Positions 1-6,614 of a stretch of DNA of 7,455 nt are shown piece by piece. Both the position numbers and the translations under genes were made by a program. The notes beneath the pieces are model-generated. The model was not told the origin of the DNA, ran no database searches, and saw only the letters and a list, made by a program, of their open reading frames with translations. The DNA lies in the NCBI GenBank assembly GCA_018699075.1, contig JABIPV010000251.1:1-7455 (forward strand). Reading direction: 5' to 3'. Source of the stretch: Kordiimonadaceae bacterium (GTDB taxonomy: Bacteria; Pseudomonadota; Alphaproteobacteria; Sphingomonadales; Emcibacteraceae). Within the stretch, counting starts at the first letter, position 1; each line of letters begins with the position of its first letter.

Positions 1-554
1 AAGATCATATAATTAAATTCAAGAAACGTTAGTGGGTTTTCACGGTCAAGGCGCATTTTGACACTTTCAAAAGTCATCATGCGGTTAATGGTGAAATGAG
101 GGCCTACATCACGTAAAAAATCAACATATTGAAGTTCATCAAGCCAATCTGCATTATTTGGCATAATTGCATCAGTTGGTCCGTCACCAAATGTCAGATA
201 TTTTTTAAAAACGTCTTTAATTCCGTTCATGTTTTCGTTGATTTTCTCAACGGTGAGCATTTGACGGCTTTCGTCTTTACCGCTTGGGTCGCCAATTTTT
301 GTGGTGCCGCCACCCATAAGGGCAATCGGTTTATGACCAGTTTTTTGTAAATGACGTAGCATCATAATTTGTACCAGCGAGCCAACATGTAAACTACTAG
401 CCGTACAATCAAAACCGATATAAGCAGGAATTATTTCAGATTGAAGTCTTTTATCCAATGCTTCTGGATCGGTACATTGATGAATAAAACCTCTTTCCTT
501 CATTACTTGAAGAAATTCTGATTTAGGCGTGTAATCTTCTAAACTATCGGTCAT
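1..554 (-). CDS. tyrS: Tyrosyl-tRNA synthetase, N-terminal part (cut by window edge)
   Basis: Cytoplasmic class I aminoacyl-tRNA synthetase that activates tyrosine with ATP and charges tRNA-Tyr. The visible 184 residues are the first part of the Rossmann catalytic domain. Residues 45-60 carry the tyrosine-pocket strand and the HIGH-type signature in the form HVGS (56-59). GGGTTKIGDPSGK follows at about 81-93, a hallmark of bacterial TyrRS, and the fragment ends in TFLEFNYMI, which matches the family segment before the helix contacting tyrosine. The KMSKS loop and the C-terminal tRNA-binding domain lie beyond the left edge. The ATG at 552-554 is the only sensible start: the frame is closed by a stop at 582-584, and the resulting N-terminus suits the family. 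Its ribosome binding site is weak. It is divergent from anmK, a pairing I recall from many alphaproteobacteria. Nothing suggests damage; the gene is simply truncated by the window. Confidence 0.96.
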   Translation of the reverse strand, partial: MTDSLEDYTPKSEFLQVMKERGFIHQCTDPEALDKRLQSEIIPAYIGFDCTASSLHVGSLVQIMMLRHLQKTGHKPIALMGGGTTKIGDPSGKDESRQMLTVEKINENMNGIKDVFKKYLTFGDGPTDAIMPNNADWLDELQYVDFLRDVGPHFTINRMMTFESVKMRLDRENPLTFLEFNYMI

Positions 555-641
555 AATATTGCCATCTGTTCTGGTATATGTTTATCTATGAAAACTCATG
601 TAACATAACTTTGCCAACGATTGAAACGGAATTTTTTAAGT
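555..641. promoter_or_regulatory. Divergent intergenic region between tyrS and anmK
   Basis: These 87 bp separate the two divergent start codons, so they must contain the promoters of both genes unless transcription enters from elsewhere. I could not fix convincing -35/-10 pairs. TTGCCA at 559-564 (plus) and TTGGCA at 612-617 (minus) resemble -35 boxes, but no good -10 lies at the right spacing from either. No T-box-like leader is visible, and the space before tyrS is too short to hold one. Confidence 0.4.
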
Positions 642-1766
642 ATGTCAAAAAATAATACTGAAATATTGGCCTTGGGGCTTATGAGCGGAACTTCTTTGGA
701 CGGTATTGATGCTGCACTCATTAAAAGCAATGGGGATAAAGTTATCCGTTACGGCAAGCCATATCAAATCAGCTATAGTGCTGCAGAAAAAGTGGCTCTG
801 CATAATGGACTTAGTGAAGCCAGGCAAGTTGGAGCACCAACAGATCAAAACTCCTTAATAAATCAACTGGAAAATATGATCACCAACCGTCATATCGATG
901 CGGTTAGGGGGTTACTTGATTTAAATAGTCTGAAAAGTGATGATATTGATATCATAGGGTTTCATGGACAAACCATCCTTCATGGTCCTGATGAGGGATG
1001 GACATGGCAAATCGGTTTGGGCAAAAGACTAGCTGAAGAACTGGGGATAACAGTTGTAAATGATTTTAGGCGAAACGACATGGAACAAGGTGGGCAAGGC
1101 GCGCCATTTGTGCCCATTTACCACCATGCAATTATGAAAAATTTTGACCTTGAATATCCTGTAGCATTTTTAAATGTCGGTGGGGTTGGGAACATGACGT
1201 GGATCGGAAGTGATAAAGAAAAAGAACTTATTGCTTTTGATACAGGGCCCGGCAACGCGCTCTTGGATGATTGGGTTGCCCAACAGAGCGATAATGTAAT
1301 TGATCAAGATGGGGTTTATTCGAAGCTGGGTAAAGTGGATGGATCAATAGTTGATAAATGGTTGGAAAACGATTATTTCAATTTAGTTCCTCCTAAGTCC
1401 CTCGATAGAAATAACTTTGATGTTGAAGGGTTAAACTCTTTATCGTTAGAAGACGGTGCCGCGACGCTCTGTTCATTTACAGCCAGAACCATCAAAGAGG
1501 GTGAACGCAAATGCCCATCAAAGGTTAAAAGTTGGTTTGTATGTGGTGGGGGTGTCCAAAACCCAACCATCATGAAAATGTTAGAGGACACATTAGACGG
1601 CAAAGTAAGGTCCGTAAATGAGTTGGGTTTTAATAGTGAATTTGTTGAGGCAGAAGCGTTTGCATATCTTGCGGTGCGAAAATTATACGATCTGCCGGTA
1701 ACATTTCCAGGGACGACGGGGGTAAATGCGCCGTCCACTGGTGGCGTGATTAATACACCTACTTAA
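642..1766 (+). CDS. anmK: Anhydro-N-acetylmuramic acid kinase
   Basis: Cytoplasmic kinase of the ASKHA fold. It hydrolyses the 1,6-anhydro bond of anhydroMurNAc and phosphorylates the sugar, giving MurNAc-6-phosphate for cell-wall recycling. The 374-residue length is typical. Motifs in order: MSGTSLDG at 14-21 (phosphate binding), GFHGQT at 106-111, FRRNDMEQGGQGAPFVP at about 142-158 (expected to hold the catalytic aspartate, probably D146), NVGGVGN at 178-184, AFDTGPGN at 198-205, CGGGVQNP at 301-308 and VEAEAFAYLA at 335-344. The C-terminus has the family's TTGVNAPSTGG (358-368). I chose the ATG at 642 because it places MSGTS about 13 residues from the N-terminus, as in known AnmK. An in-frame TTG at 621 would add seven residues without a better ribosome site. 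The gene stands alone on its strand, and its stop codon overlaps that of the convergent hydrolase. No murQ, nagZ or ampG is in view. Confidence 0.95.
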   Translation: MSKNNTEILALGLMSGTSLDGIDAALIKSNGDKVIRYGKPYQISYSAAEKVALHNGLSEARQVGAPTDQNSLINQLENMITNRHIDAVRGLLDLNSLKSDDIDIIGFHGQTILHGPDEGWTWQIGLGKRLAEELGITVVNDFRRNDMEQGGQGAPFVPIYHHAIMKNFDLEYPVAFLNVGGVGNMTWIGSDKEKELIAFDTGPGNALLDDWVAQQSDNVIDQDGVYSKLGKVDGSIVDKWLENDYFNLVPPKSLDRNNFDVEGLNSLSLEDGAATLCSFTARTIKEGERKCPSKVKSWFVCGGGVQNPTIMKMLEDTLDGKVRSVNELGFNSEFVEAEAFAYLAVRKLYDLPVTFPGTTGVNAPSTGGVINTPT

Positions 1767-2404
1767 TAGCCGAGGCGCATGGTTAGATATTTATCAATGC
1801 TTTGAACAAGTGGTTGATGATGTTCTTCATAAAAATGACTGGCACCTTCGATTTTATCATAATCAATGGTGATGCCTTTTTGTGCTTGAAGTTTTTCAAC
1901 TAGCTTGAGTACTGAATATTCACTAACGACCGTATCTTCGGTTCCTTGTGTAATCAAGCCCGAAGACGGACATGGTGCAAGGAATGAAAAATCATATAAA
2001 TTAGCTGGCGGTGAAACCGATAAAAATCCACTAATTTCAGGACGACGCATTAAAAGCTGCATTCCGATCCATGCACCAAAAGAAAAACCAGCAATCCAAA
2101 CTTGCGGTGAATCGCGATTTACTGTGTGAAGCCAATCAAGGGCAGATGCAGCGTCACTAAGTTCGCCAATGCCGCTGTCATAAATGCCTTCGCTACGGCC
2201 AATGCCGCGGAAATTAAAACGAAGAACGGAAAAACCTCTTCGTACAAAAGAATGATAAAGATAGTAACAAATTTTACTGTTCATATTCCCGTTAAACTGT
2301 GGGTCAGCATGAAGCACTAGGGCAATTGGTGCGTTATCTTGTTTACTTGGGTGGTAGCGGCCTTCTAGACGACCTTCCGGTCCGTTGATAATGACTTCTG
2401 GCAT
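1763..2404 (-). CDS. Small alpha/beta hydrolase (COG2945-like), 213 aa
   Basis: Probable soluble serine hydrolase of the alpha/beta fold; substrate unknown. The nucleophile elbow is GFSFG with Ser108, the acid is probably Asp157 in GTED, and the base is His190 in GASHFY. The protein opens with MPEVIINGPEGRLEGRYHPS and contains FNFRGIGRSEG (63-73), ELSDAASALDW (81-91) and NLYDFSFLAPCPSSGL (135-150). All of these closely match, from memory, an alphaproteobacterial family usually encoded next to cysteine desulfurase and suf genes. That synteny is kept here, but the gene is divergent from the desulfurases. One difference stands out: where relatives usually read LHPHPQFGGTMNN, this copy reads LHADPQFNGNMNS (31-43). 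There is no signal peptide. The ATG at 2402-2404 has only a weak AGG upstream. The stop overlaps the anmK stop by 4 bp. The family is firm; the biological role is not known to me. Confidence 0.88.
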   Translation of the reverse strand: MPEVIINGPEGRLEGRYHPSKQDNAPIALVLHADPQFNGNMNSKICYYLYHSFVRRGFSVLRFNFRGIGRSEGIYDSGIGELSDAASALDWLHTVNRDSPQVWIAGFSFGAWIGMQLLMRRPEISGFLSVSPPANLYDFSFLAPCPSSGLITQGTEDTVVSEYSVLKLVEKLQAQKGITIDYDKIEGASHFYEEHHQPLVQSIDKYLTMRLGY

Positions 2405-2440
2405 ATTAAGTTTAACCTAAAAATATAAATAATTGTGGTA

Positions 2441-2515
2441 TAGTTGAAAGAATAAAAATACCTTATTGATGTAATCGCTTTCTTATAGCATAAAACCATA
2501 GTGAAATTTCAACTA
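2441..2515. repeat. 9-bp inverted repeat in the hydrolase/desulfurase gap
   Basis: TAGTTGAAA at 2441-2449 is exactly repeated in inverted form as TTTCAACTA at 2507-2515, with 57 bp between. The right arm also overlaps a perfect 10-bp palindrome, TGAAATTTCA (2502-2511). The two arms flank the best candidate plus-strand promoter and lie between divergent genes. They could therefore be half-sites for a regulator of both directions. No known operator consensus (for example IscR) was recognised, and the AT-rich background makes chance a real alternative. Confidence 0.4.
2466..2494 (+). promoter_or_regulatory. Candidate sigma-70-type promoter for the desulfurase pair
   Basis: TTGATG at 2466-2471 (4 of 6 matches to TTGACA), a 17-bp spacer, then CATAAA at 2489-2494 (4 of 6 matches to TATAAT). 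If used, transcription would begin near 2500 and give a leader of about 100 nt that includes the hairpin at 2541-2563. This is the best pair seen in the gap, but it is only a match by eye. Confidence 0.35.
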
Positions 2516-2540
2516 CGAAATTCAAAAATGATGAAATAAT

Positions 2541-2569
2541 GGCCTAAATCCAATATTTTGGCCCTTTTT
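2541..2569 (+). terminator. Hairpin followed by T-tract in the desulfurase leader (terminator- or attenuator-like)
   Basis: GGCC (2541-2544) pairs with GGCC (2560-2563) and AAAT (2546-2549) pairs with ATTT (2555-2558). A single T-T mismatch lies between the two stems and the loop is five bases (CCAAT). C and then TTTTT (2565-2569) follow directly, as in an intrinsic terminator. No plus-strand gene lies just upstream for it to end, because anmK stops about 775 bp earlier and a minus-strand gene intervenes. It sits some 35 nt before the desulfurase start codon, so a leader attenuator is possible. The stem is short and half AT, so strong termination is doubtful. Confidence 0.35.
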
Positions 2570-2577
2570 GTTAGATA

Positions 2578-2583
2578 AAGAGG
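2578..2583 (+). promoter_or_regulatory. Shine-Dalgarno-like AAGAGG near the first desulfurase start
   Basis: AAGAGG lies 5 nt before an in-frame TTG (2589-2591) and 20 nt before the ATG at 2604. It therefore favours the TTG as initiator (five more residues, MLKKE), whereas family comparison favours the ATG at 2604. A purine run, AAAAAAAGAA, directly precedes that ATG. Confidence 0.4.
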
Positions 2584-2603
2584 CACAATTGTTAAAAAAA
2601 GAA

Positions 2604-3713
2604 ATGATTTATCTCGATTATAATGCAACGGCGCCCATCCGGCCCGAGGTAATTGACGTTATGGTTGATGTTATGAATGAAGGTGGAAACCCTTCTTCTG
2701 TGCATGGGATTGGTAGAGTTGCCAAATCAAGAATGGAAGAAGCACGCTCGACCATTGCGAAGATGATAAATTGCCGTTCGCAAATGGTTATTTTTACTTC
2801 CGGTGGGACAGAAGCCAATAATATGGCGGTTCTAACTTGCGGCCGTAATCGTTTAATCACATCAAATACAGAACATGACTCCGTTAGAAGTGCTTCAAGC
2901 CGTTTTGACGGCACAGTAGATGTGATTAATGTTGATGCAAATGGGGTTGTTGATCTTGTCCAATTGACTGAACAGTTAAAGACGGATGGGGAGAATACGA
3001 TTGTTTCAATTATTTTTGCCAATAATGAAACCGGTGTATTGCAAGACATAAAGAAAATTTCTCAATTATGTCATGATGCGGGAGCTTTACTCCATATTGA
3101 TGCCATCCAGGCATTGGCAAAAGTCGAGATTGATTTCATGGAAATGGGACCAGATATGATGAGCATATCGTCCCATAAAATTGGTGGACCACAAGGGGTA
3201 GGTGCACTGGTTGCACTAGAAAAATTACCGATAAAGTCATTTGTTATGGGTGGTGGTCAGGAAGTGGGTCGACGTGGTGGTACCGAAAACATTGCCGGCA
3301 TTGCTGGCTTTGCCAAGGCGGTTTCCATGGTTCCAGTGTCACTTATAAAAATGGCTGAACTTAAAGAATGGCGTGACAATGTGGAAGAAAAATTATTAAG
3401 TCACGCCTCCGGCGCTCTTTTCCTTGGTCAAAAAGCCAAGCGATTGCCAAATGTTTCGATGATTTATATGCCGGATGTGATGAGTGAAACACAGGTAATG
3501 AATTTTGATTTGCAAAATATTTGCGTTAGTGCGGGTTCAGCCTGTTCATCGGGAAAAGTGAAATCATCCCATGTCATTGATGCTATGTGTGACGATGAAA
3601 AGATTGCCCGTTCGACAATCCGCATGAGTTTTGGTTGGGGTAGTGAAAAATCAGACGGTGATGCCTTTGTTGAAAGCTGGCTTAAGCAGTATAAAAGAAA
3701 GCACGCCCTATAA
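2604..3713 (+). CDS. Cysteine desulfurase (NifS/IscS-type), first of a tandem pair
   Basis: PLP-dependent aminotransferase class V enzyme that takes sulfur from L-cysteine to form an enzyme-bound persulfide and alanine, feeding Fe-S cluster assembly or thiolation. Numbering is from the ATG at 2604 (369 aa). Landmarks: YLDYNATAP (3-11), FTSGGTEANN (64-73) for phosphate binding, His91 in TEH stacking on PLP, Asp166 and Gln169 in HIDAIQ, the PLP lysine Lys192 in SSHKIGGPQG, RRGGTEN (223-229), and the persulfide Cys314 in SAGSACSSGK. Arg340 in STIRMSFGW should bind the substrate carboxylate. All key residues are present, so it should be active. It is a divergent paralogue of the next gene, with its own loops and a C-terminus ending soon after a WLKQY helix. 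It lacks the extended tail of E. coli IscS. The start is uncertain: TTG at 2589 has the better ribosome site, and TTG at 2568 is less likely. The stop TAA shares its last base with the next ATG. Confidence 0.92.
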   Translation: MIYLDYNATAPIRPEVIDVMVDVMNEGGNPSSVHGIGRVAKSRMEEARSTIAKMINCRSQMVIFTSGGTEANNMAVLTCGRNRLITSNTEHDSVRSASSRFDGTVDVINVDANGVVDLVQLTEQLKTDGENTIVSIIFANNETGVLQDIKKISQLCHDAGALLHIDAIQALAKVEIDFMEMGPDMMSISSHKIGGPQGVGALVALEKLPIKSFVMGGGQEVGRRGGTENIAGIAGFAKAVSMVPVSLIKMAELKEWRDNVEEKLLSHASGALFLGQKAKRLPNVSMIYMPDVMSETQVMNFDLQNICVSAGSACSSGKVKSSHVIDAMCDDEKIARSTIRMSFGWGSEKSDGDAFVESWLKQYKRKHAL

Positions 3714-4855
3714 TGGCAGTAAAATTACCAATATATTTGGATTATCAGGCAACCACACCAATTGATCAGCGTGTGCTCGAGGCTATGATGCCTTATCTGA
3801 CAACACATTTCGGCAACCCGCATTCATCTGAACATAGCTTTGGCTGGCAAACAGAAGCGGTAGTTGAAATTGCTAGAAAGCAAGTAGCTGAGTTAATTGG
3901 AGCGCATGAGAGTGAAATAATTTTTACATCAGGTGCCACGGAATCAAATAATATTGCTATAAAAGGCACAGCTTACGGAGCCTATCCTAAAAGAAATCAT
4001 ATTATTACCGTAAAAACTGAACATGAATGTTTGCTCGCGTCAGCTAATTCATTAGAAAGTTCTGGCTTTGATGTTACATATCTTAGTATTTCTGATGAAG
4101 GACTTATTGACCTTAAAGAGCTGGAATTTGTCATAAGTGATAAGACATCCTTAGTATCGGTAATGGCAGTAAATAATGAAATAGGGACCATTCAAAATTT
4201 ACAAAGAATTGGTGAAATATGTCTTTCAAAAAATGTATTATTTCATTCAGATGCAGCACAAGCCGTTGGTAAAATTCCGCTTGATGTAGATAAAATGAAC
4301 ATCGATATAATGAGCATTTCAGGTCATAAAATTTATGGCCCAAAAGGAATAGGTGCCCTGTATGTTAGAAAAGGTACACGCGTTATTCCATTATTTGATG
4401 GCGGCGGACAGGAAAAGGGACTGCGCTCTGGTACATTGTCACCCGCGTTATGTGCAGGAATAGGAAAGGCGTGTGAATTAGCAGGCCAAGACATGCAAAA
4501 GGATCAAGCACATGTGGATGAATTATCAAGTCTATTAATTGATAAACTTTCATCCGGACTGGATAATGCATCTATCAATGGGGGCATTGGTAAACGATAT
4601 TTCGGTAACTTAAATTTAAAATTTTCAGGCGTAAAAAGTGATCTACTTGTGGCTGACCTTAAAGATATTGCCATTTCTACTGGTTCTGCGTGTTCTTCCG
4701 CAAAGGCCAGATCATCATATGTATTAAGTGCACTTGGGCTTTCTGAAAATGAAATTGCTTCATCGGTTCGTATTGGGATAGGGCGAATGACCACAGTCGA
4801 AGAAATTGAGTATGCTGCGGATCACATTATTAAATGTGTGAAAAATTTACTTTAA
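3713..4855 (+). CDS. Cysteine desulfurase (IscS-like), second of a tandem pair
   Basis: Second group I cysteine desulfurase, 380 aa, closer to E. coli IscS than its upstream partner. Landmarks: KLPIYLDYQATTP (4-16), FGNPHS (33-38), FTSGATESNN (71-80), His104 in KTEH, Asp180 and Gln183 in HSDAAQAVGK, PLP lysine Lys206 in SGHKIYGPKG, LRSGT (237-241), persulfide Cys327 in STGSACSSAK, and substrate-binding Arg353 in SSVRIGIGR. It ends at KNLL, about where the IscS catalytic domain ends, and lacks the C-terminal extension that E. coli IscS uses to dock IscU. Scaffold binding is therefore not assured. Its ATG overlaps the stop of the preceding gene by one base (TAATG) and has little ribosome site of its own, which suggests translational coupling. 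The 3' end overlaps the convergent esterase gene by 9 bp. No iscU, iscA, hscA/B, sufB or thiI follows. Confidence 0.94.
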   Translation: MAVKLPIYLDYQATTPIDQRVLEAMMPYLTTHFGNPHSSEHSFGWQTEAVVEIARKQVAELIGAHESEIIFTSGATESNNIAIKGTAYGAYPKRNHIITVKTEHECLLASANSLESSGFDVTYLSISDEGLIDLKELEFVISDKTSLVSVMAVNNEIGTIQNLQRIGEICLSKNVLFHSDAAQAVGKIPLDVDKMNIDIMSISGHKIYGPKGIGALYVRKGTRVIPLFDGGGQEKGLRSGTLSPALCAGIGKACELAGQDMQKDQAHVDELSSLLIDKLSSGLDNASINGGIGKRYFGNLNLKFSGVKSDLLVADLKDIAISTGSACSSAKARSSYVLSALGLSENEIASSVRIGIGRMTTVEEIEYAADHIIKCVKNLL

Positions 4856-5614
4856 GAAATCAAGTAATATTTTTGAAAACTCTTGCGGTTTTTCTGAATG
4901 TAACCAGTGCCCGCAATCATCAATGGTTTCGATTTTTGCATTTGGAAAAAATTCTAATGTTTCCGGTACATATTGATCTTCAACATATTCTGAATTTTCA
5001 CCGCGAATGAACAACGTTTCTCCTTCATAAGAAATGCCCTCTGGGGCGGCGGAAATATGATCGTAATTTTTAATCAGTGCCGGAATATTTATCCGCCATT
5101 TAAAGTCGCCTTCATCCGTACGGATCAAATTTGTCAGTAAGAAAAGACGTACGCCAGCTTCATCAACATAATCTTTCAAAATTTGCTCAGCCTGACCGCG
5201 TGATTTTATTTGATCAAGGGGGATGGCGTTTAGGCCATCAAAAATAGTCTCATGATGGTGAGGGTATAAAACAGGCGCGATATCTCCAATTATCAGCTTA
5301 TCAACACGGTCTGGATAACTTAAAGAAAATTGCATCGCTGTTTTGCCGCCCATTGAATGACCGAGTATATGTGCTTTATCAATGTTTTGGTTGTCCATAA
5401 AATCTAATACATCGCCTGCCATTAACGAATAAGTCATGTCATCAGAAAGGGGGGATGCGCCATGATTTCGAAGATCAAGACAGTGTACTTGGTAATCGCT
5501 GGCATAGAATTTGGCCAGTCCGCGAAAATTACTTGCTGAACCAAATAAACCATGGAGTATGATAAGCGGTGAGACATTCGTCGCCTCACCATATGTATCA
5601 AAATTTAATTTCAT
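4847..5614 (-). CDS. YbfF/ABHD11-type alpha/beta hydrolase (esterase)
   Basis: Probable cytosolic esterase or thioesterase, 255 aa, the usual size for the YbfF family. HGLFGSASNF (21-30) forms the oxyanion region, DLRNHGASP (47-55) is a family signature, GHSMGGK (85-91) holds nucleophile Ser87, GDIAPVLY (110-117) is diagnostic of YbfF/ABHD11, and GHWLHSEKP (235-243) holds catalytic His236. The usual acid position after strand 7 reads RGENSEYV with no aspartate there, as in E. coli YbfF. By that comparison Asp111 in GDIAP is the likely triad acid. There is no signal peptide. It is the last gene of the minus-strand operon; its ATG follows the upstream stop by 2 bp and shows no Shine-Dalgarno sequence, so translation is probably coupled. 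The true substrate is unknown. It could act on an ester or thioester linked to the amidohydrolase reactions, or be an unrelated passenger. Confidence 0.9.
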   Translation of the reverse strand: MKLNFDTYGEATNVSPLIILHGLFGSASNFRGLAKFYASDYQVHCLDLRNHGASPLSDDMTYSLMAGDVLDFMDNQNIDKAHILGHSMGGKTAMQFSLSYPDRVDKLIIGDIAPVLYPHHHETIFDGLNAIPLDQIKSRGQAEQILKDYVDEAGVRLFLLTNLIRTDEGDFKWRINIPALIKNYDHISAAPEGISYEGETLFIRGENSEYVEDQYVPETLEFFPNAKIETIDDCGHWLHSEKPQEFSKILLDFLK

Positions 5615-5616
5615 AA

Positions 5617-6597
5617 TTAAAGATTAAACACCTTAATTGCGTTACTAGAGCGAACCGCCTTACATTGATCATCAGATAATGTTGCTGTATTTTCAAATGC
5701 ACCTTTGGTATCAAATACTTGATGGGGCCAGTCGGTGCCGAACATCACGTGCTCATGCCCAACGATTGAGATCAGATACTGCATGGCTCTTGGATCATAA
5801 TTGATGCAATCATAATAAATATGACGCAAATAATCAGTTGGTGAGCGCTTCATTTTACGTCTTTCAGGAAGTTCAACTTCATCACCTTTTTCAAAACGCC
5901 CAACTAAATAAGGTAACGCACCACCACCATGGGAAGCGATAATTTTTAAATTGGGATATTTATCATAAAACCCATCAAAAATCATACGTGTAATGGCAAG
6001 TGTTGTATCGAACATAAAACCAACAGACCAACTTAAATCATAACTGCCCATATCCATATCAAGTGCGCCCGGAGGATCAGTTGGGTGAACCAGTACCGGA
6101 AGTCCGCGATCATCTATCGCCTGCCAAATTGGCGCGAAAAATGGATCTGTGAGACTACGTCCTGCGATATTGGCCAAAACCATAACACCGCTGGCACCAA
6201 GCGCACATGAGCGTTCAAGTTCCATTACTGCTTTCTCAGGATATTCCCACGGAAGAGAAGTATACCAGCGAATGCGGTCTGGGTATTTTGTTTGTGCTTC
6301 AACCATACTGTCATTTGATGCGACGGCTGCAGCGCAGCTGATTTCTTCACCGCCCCAATAAACATTCGGACATGTGAGCGAGACAATGGAAATATCAATA
6401 CCAGTGGCATCCATTTGTTTAACACGAAGGTCATAATCAAAATGTCCCGGCTGAGGGAAAGCAACTGGCGTGTTTTTCTTAAAAATTTCTTCCTTGCCGT
6501 CTGGACGTAATTGAATGTTATAGTCTCCACCATGTTTACGCATAATTTCGTACCATTCACGGGTATAGGCATGTGTGTGGACGTCAATGACAGTCAT
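5617..6597 (-). CDS. Amidohydrolase_2 family protein, ACMSD-like, full-length copy
   Basis: Metal-dependent TIM-barrel enzyme of the family that includes aminocarboxymuconate-semialdehyde decarboxylase (ACMSD), gamma-resorcylate decarboxylase and related hydratases. Members are mostly non-hydrolytic C-C lyases or hydratases acting on carboxylated ring-derived compounds. At 326 aa it is of normal length. The metal site is complete: His7 and His9 in VDVHTHA, His171 in VLVHPTDP, and Asp289 in FGTDWPH. His223 in SHGGGALPYLVGR matches the catalytic histidine of ACMSD. The spacing follows bacterial ACMSD closely. The next gene upstream is a paralogue, 17 bp away. A GGAG ribosome site lies 9 nt before the ATG, which supports this start. 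No kynurenine-pathway or ring-cleavage gene is in the window, so ACMSD activity itself should not be assumed. The family is sure; reaction and substrate are open. Confidence 0.9.
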   Translation of the reverse strand: MTVIDVHTHAYTREWYEIMRKHGGDYNIQLRPDGKEEIFKKNTPVAFPQPGHFDYDLRVKQMDATGIDISIVSLTCPNVYWGGEEISCAAAVASNDSMVEAQTKYPDRIRWYTSLPWEYPEKAVMELERSCALGASGVMVLANIAGRSLTDPFFAPIWQAIDDRGLPVLVHPTDPPGALDMDMGSYDLSWSVGFMFDTTLAITRMIFDGFYDKYPNLKIIASHGGGALPYLVGRFEKGDEVELPERRKMKRSPTDYLRHIYYDCINYDPRAMQYLISIVGHEHVMFGTDWPHQVFDTKGAFENTATLSDDQCKAVRSSNAIKVFNL

Positions 6598-6606
6598 TTT
6601 ATATTA

Positions 6607-6612
6607 CTCCAA
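6607..6612 (-). promoter_or_regulatory. Shine-Dalgarno site (TTGGAG) of the full-length amidohydrolase
   Basis: On the minus strand TTGGAG ends 9 nt before the ATG at 6595-6597 and lies in the 17-bp gap after the upstream paralogue's stop. It is the clearest ribosome site in the window and fixes the start of the downstream amidohydrolase. Confidence 0.65.
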
Positions 6613-6614
6613 TT

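Noticed and set aside
129..350. 73-codon plus-strand open frame
   Set aside because: It lies wholly inside the conserved tyrS coding strand in antisense, and its product resembles no family I know.
621..641. TTG start seven codons before the anmK ATG
   Set aside because: It adds residues not expected in AnmK and has no better ribosome site; the ATG at 642 gives a normal N-terminus.
1373..1738. 121-codon minus-strand open frame within anmK
   Set aside because: Antisense shadow of the AnmK C-terminal motifs; no recognisable domain.
2618..3049. 143-codon minus-strand open frame within desulfurase 1
   Set aside because: Antisense to PLP-binding motifs that are clearly under coding constraint; no sensible product.
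4504..4794. 96-codon minus-strand open frame within desulfurase 2
   Set aside because: Antisense to the persulfide-cysteine region of the real gene; no start context or family.
6225..6587. 120-codon minus-strand frame overlapping the full-length amidohydrolase
   Set aside because: A same-strand +1/-1 frame shadow; the overlapping frame holds the HxH motif and family alignment.
5617..6597. Firm assignment as ACMSD of the kynurenine pathway
   Set aside because: Metal and catalytic residues fit the superfamily, but no kynurenine gene is present and related decarboxylases and hydratases share the same motifs.
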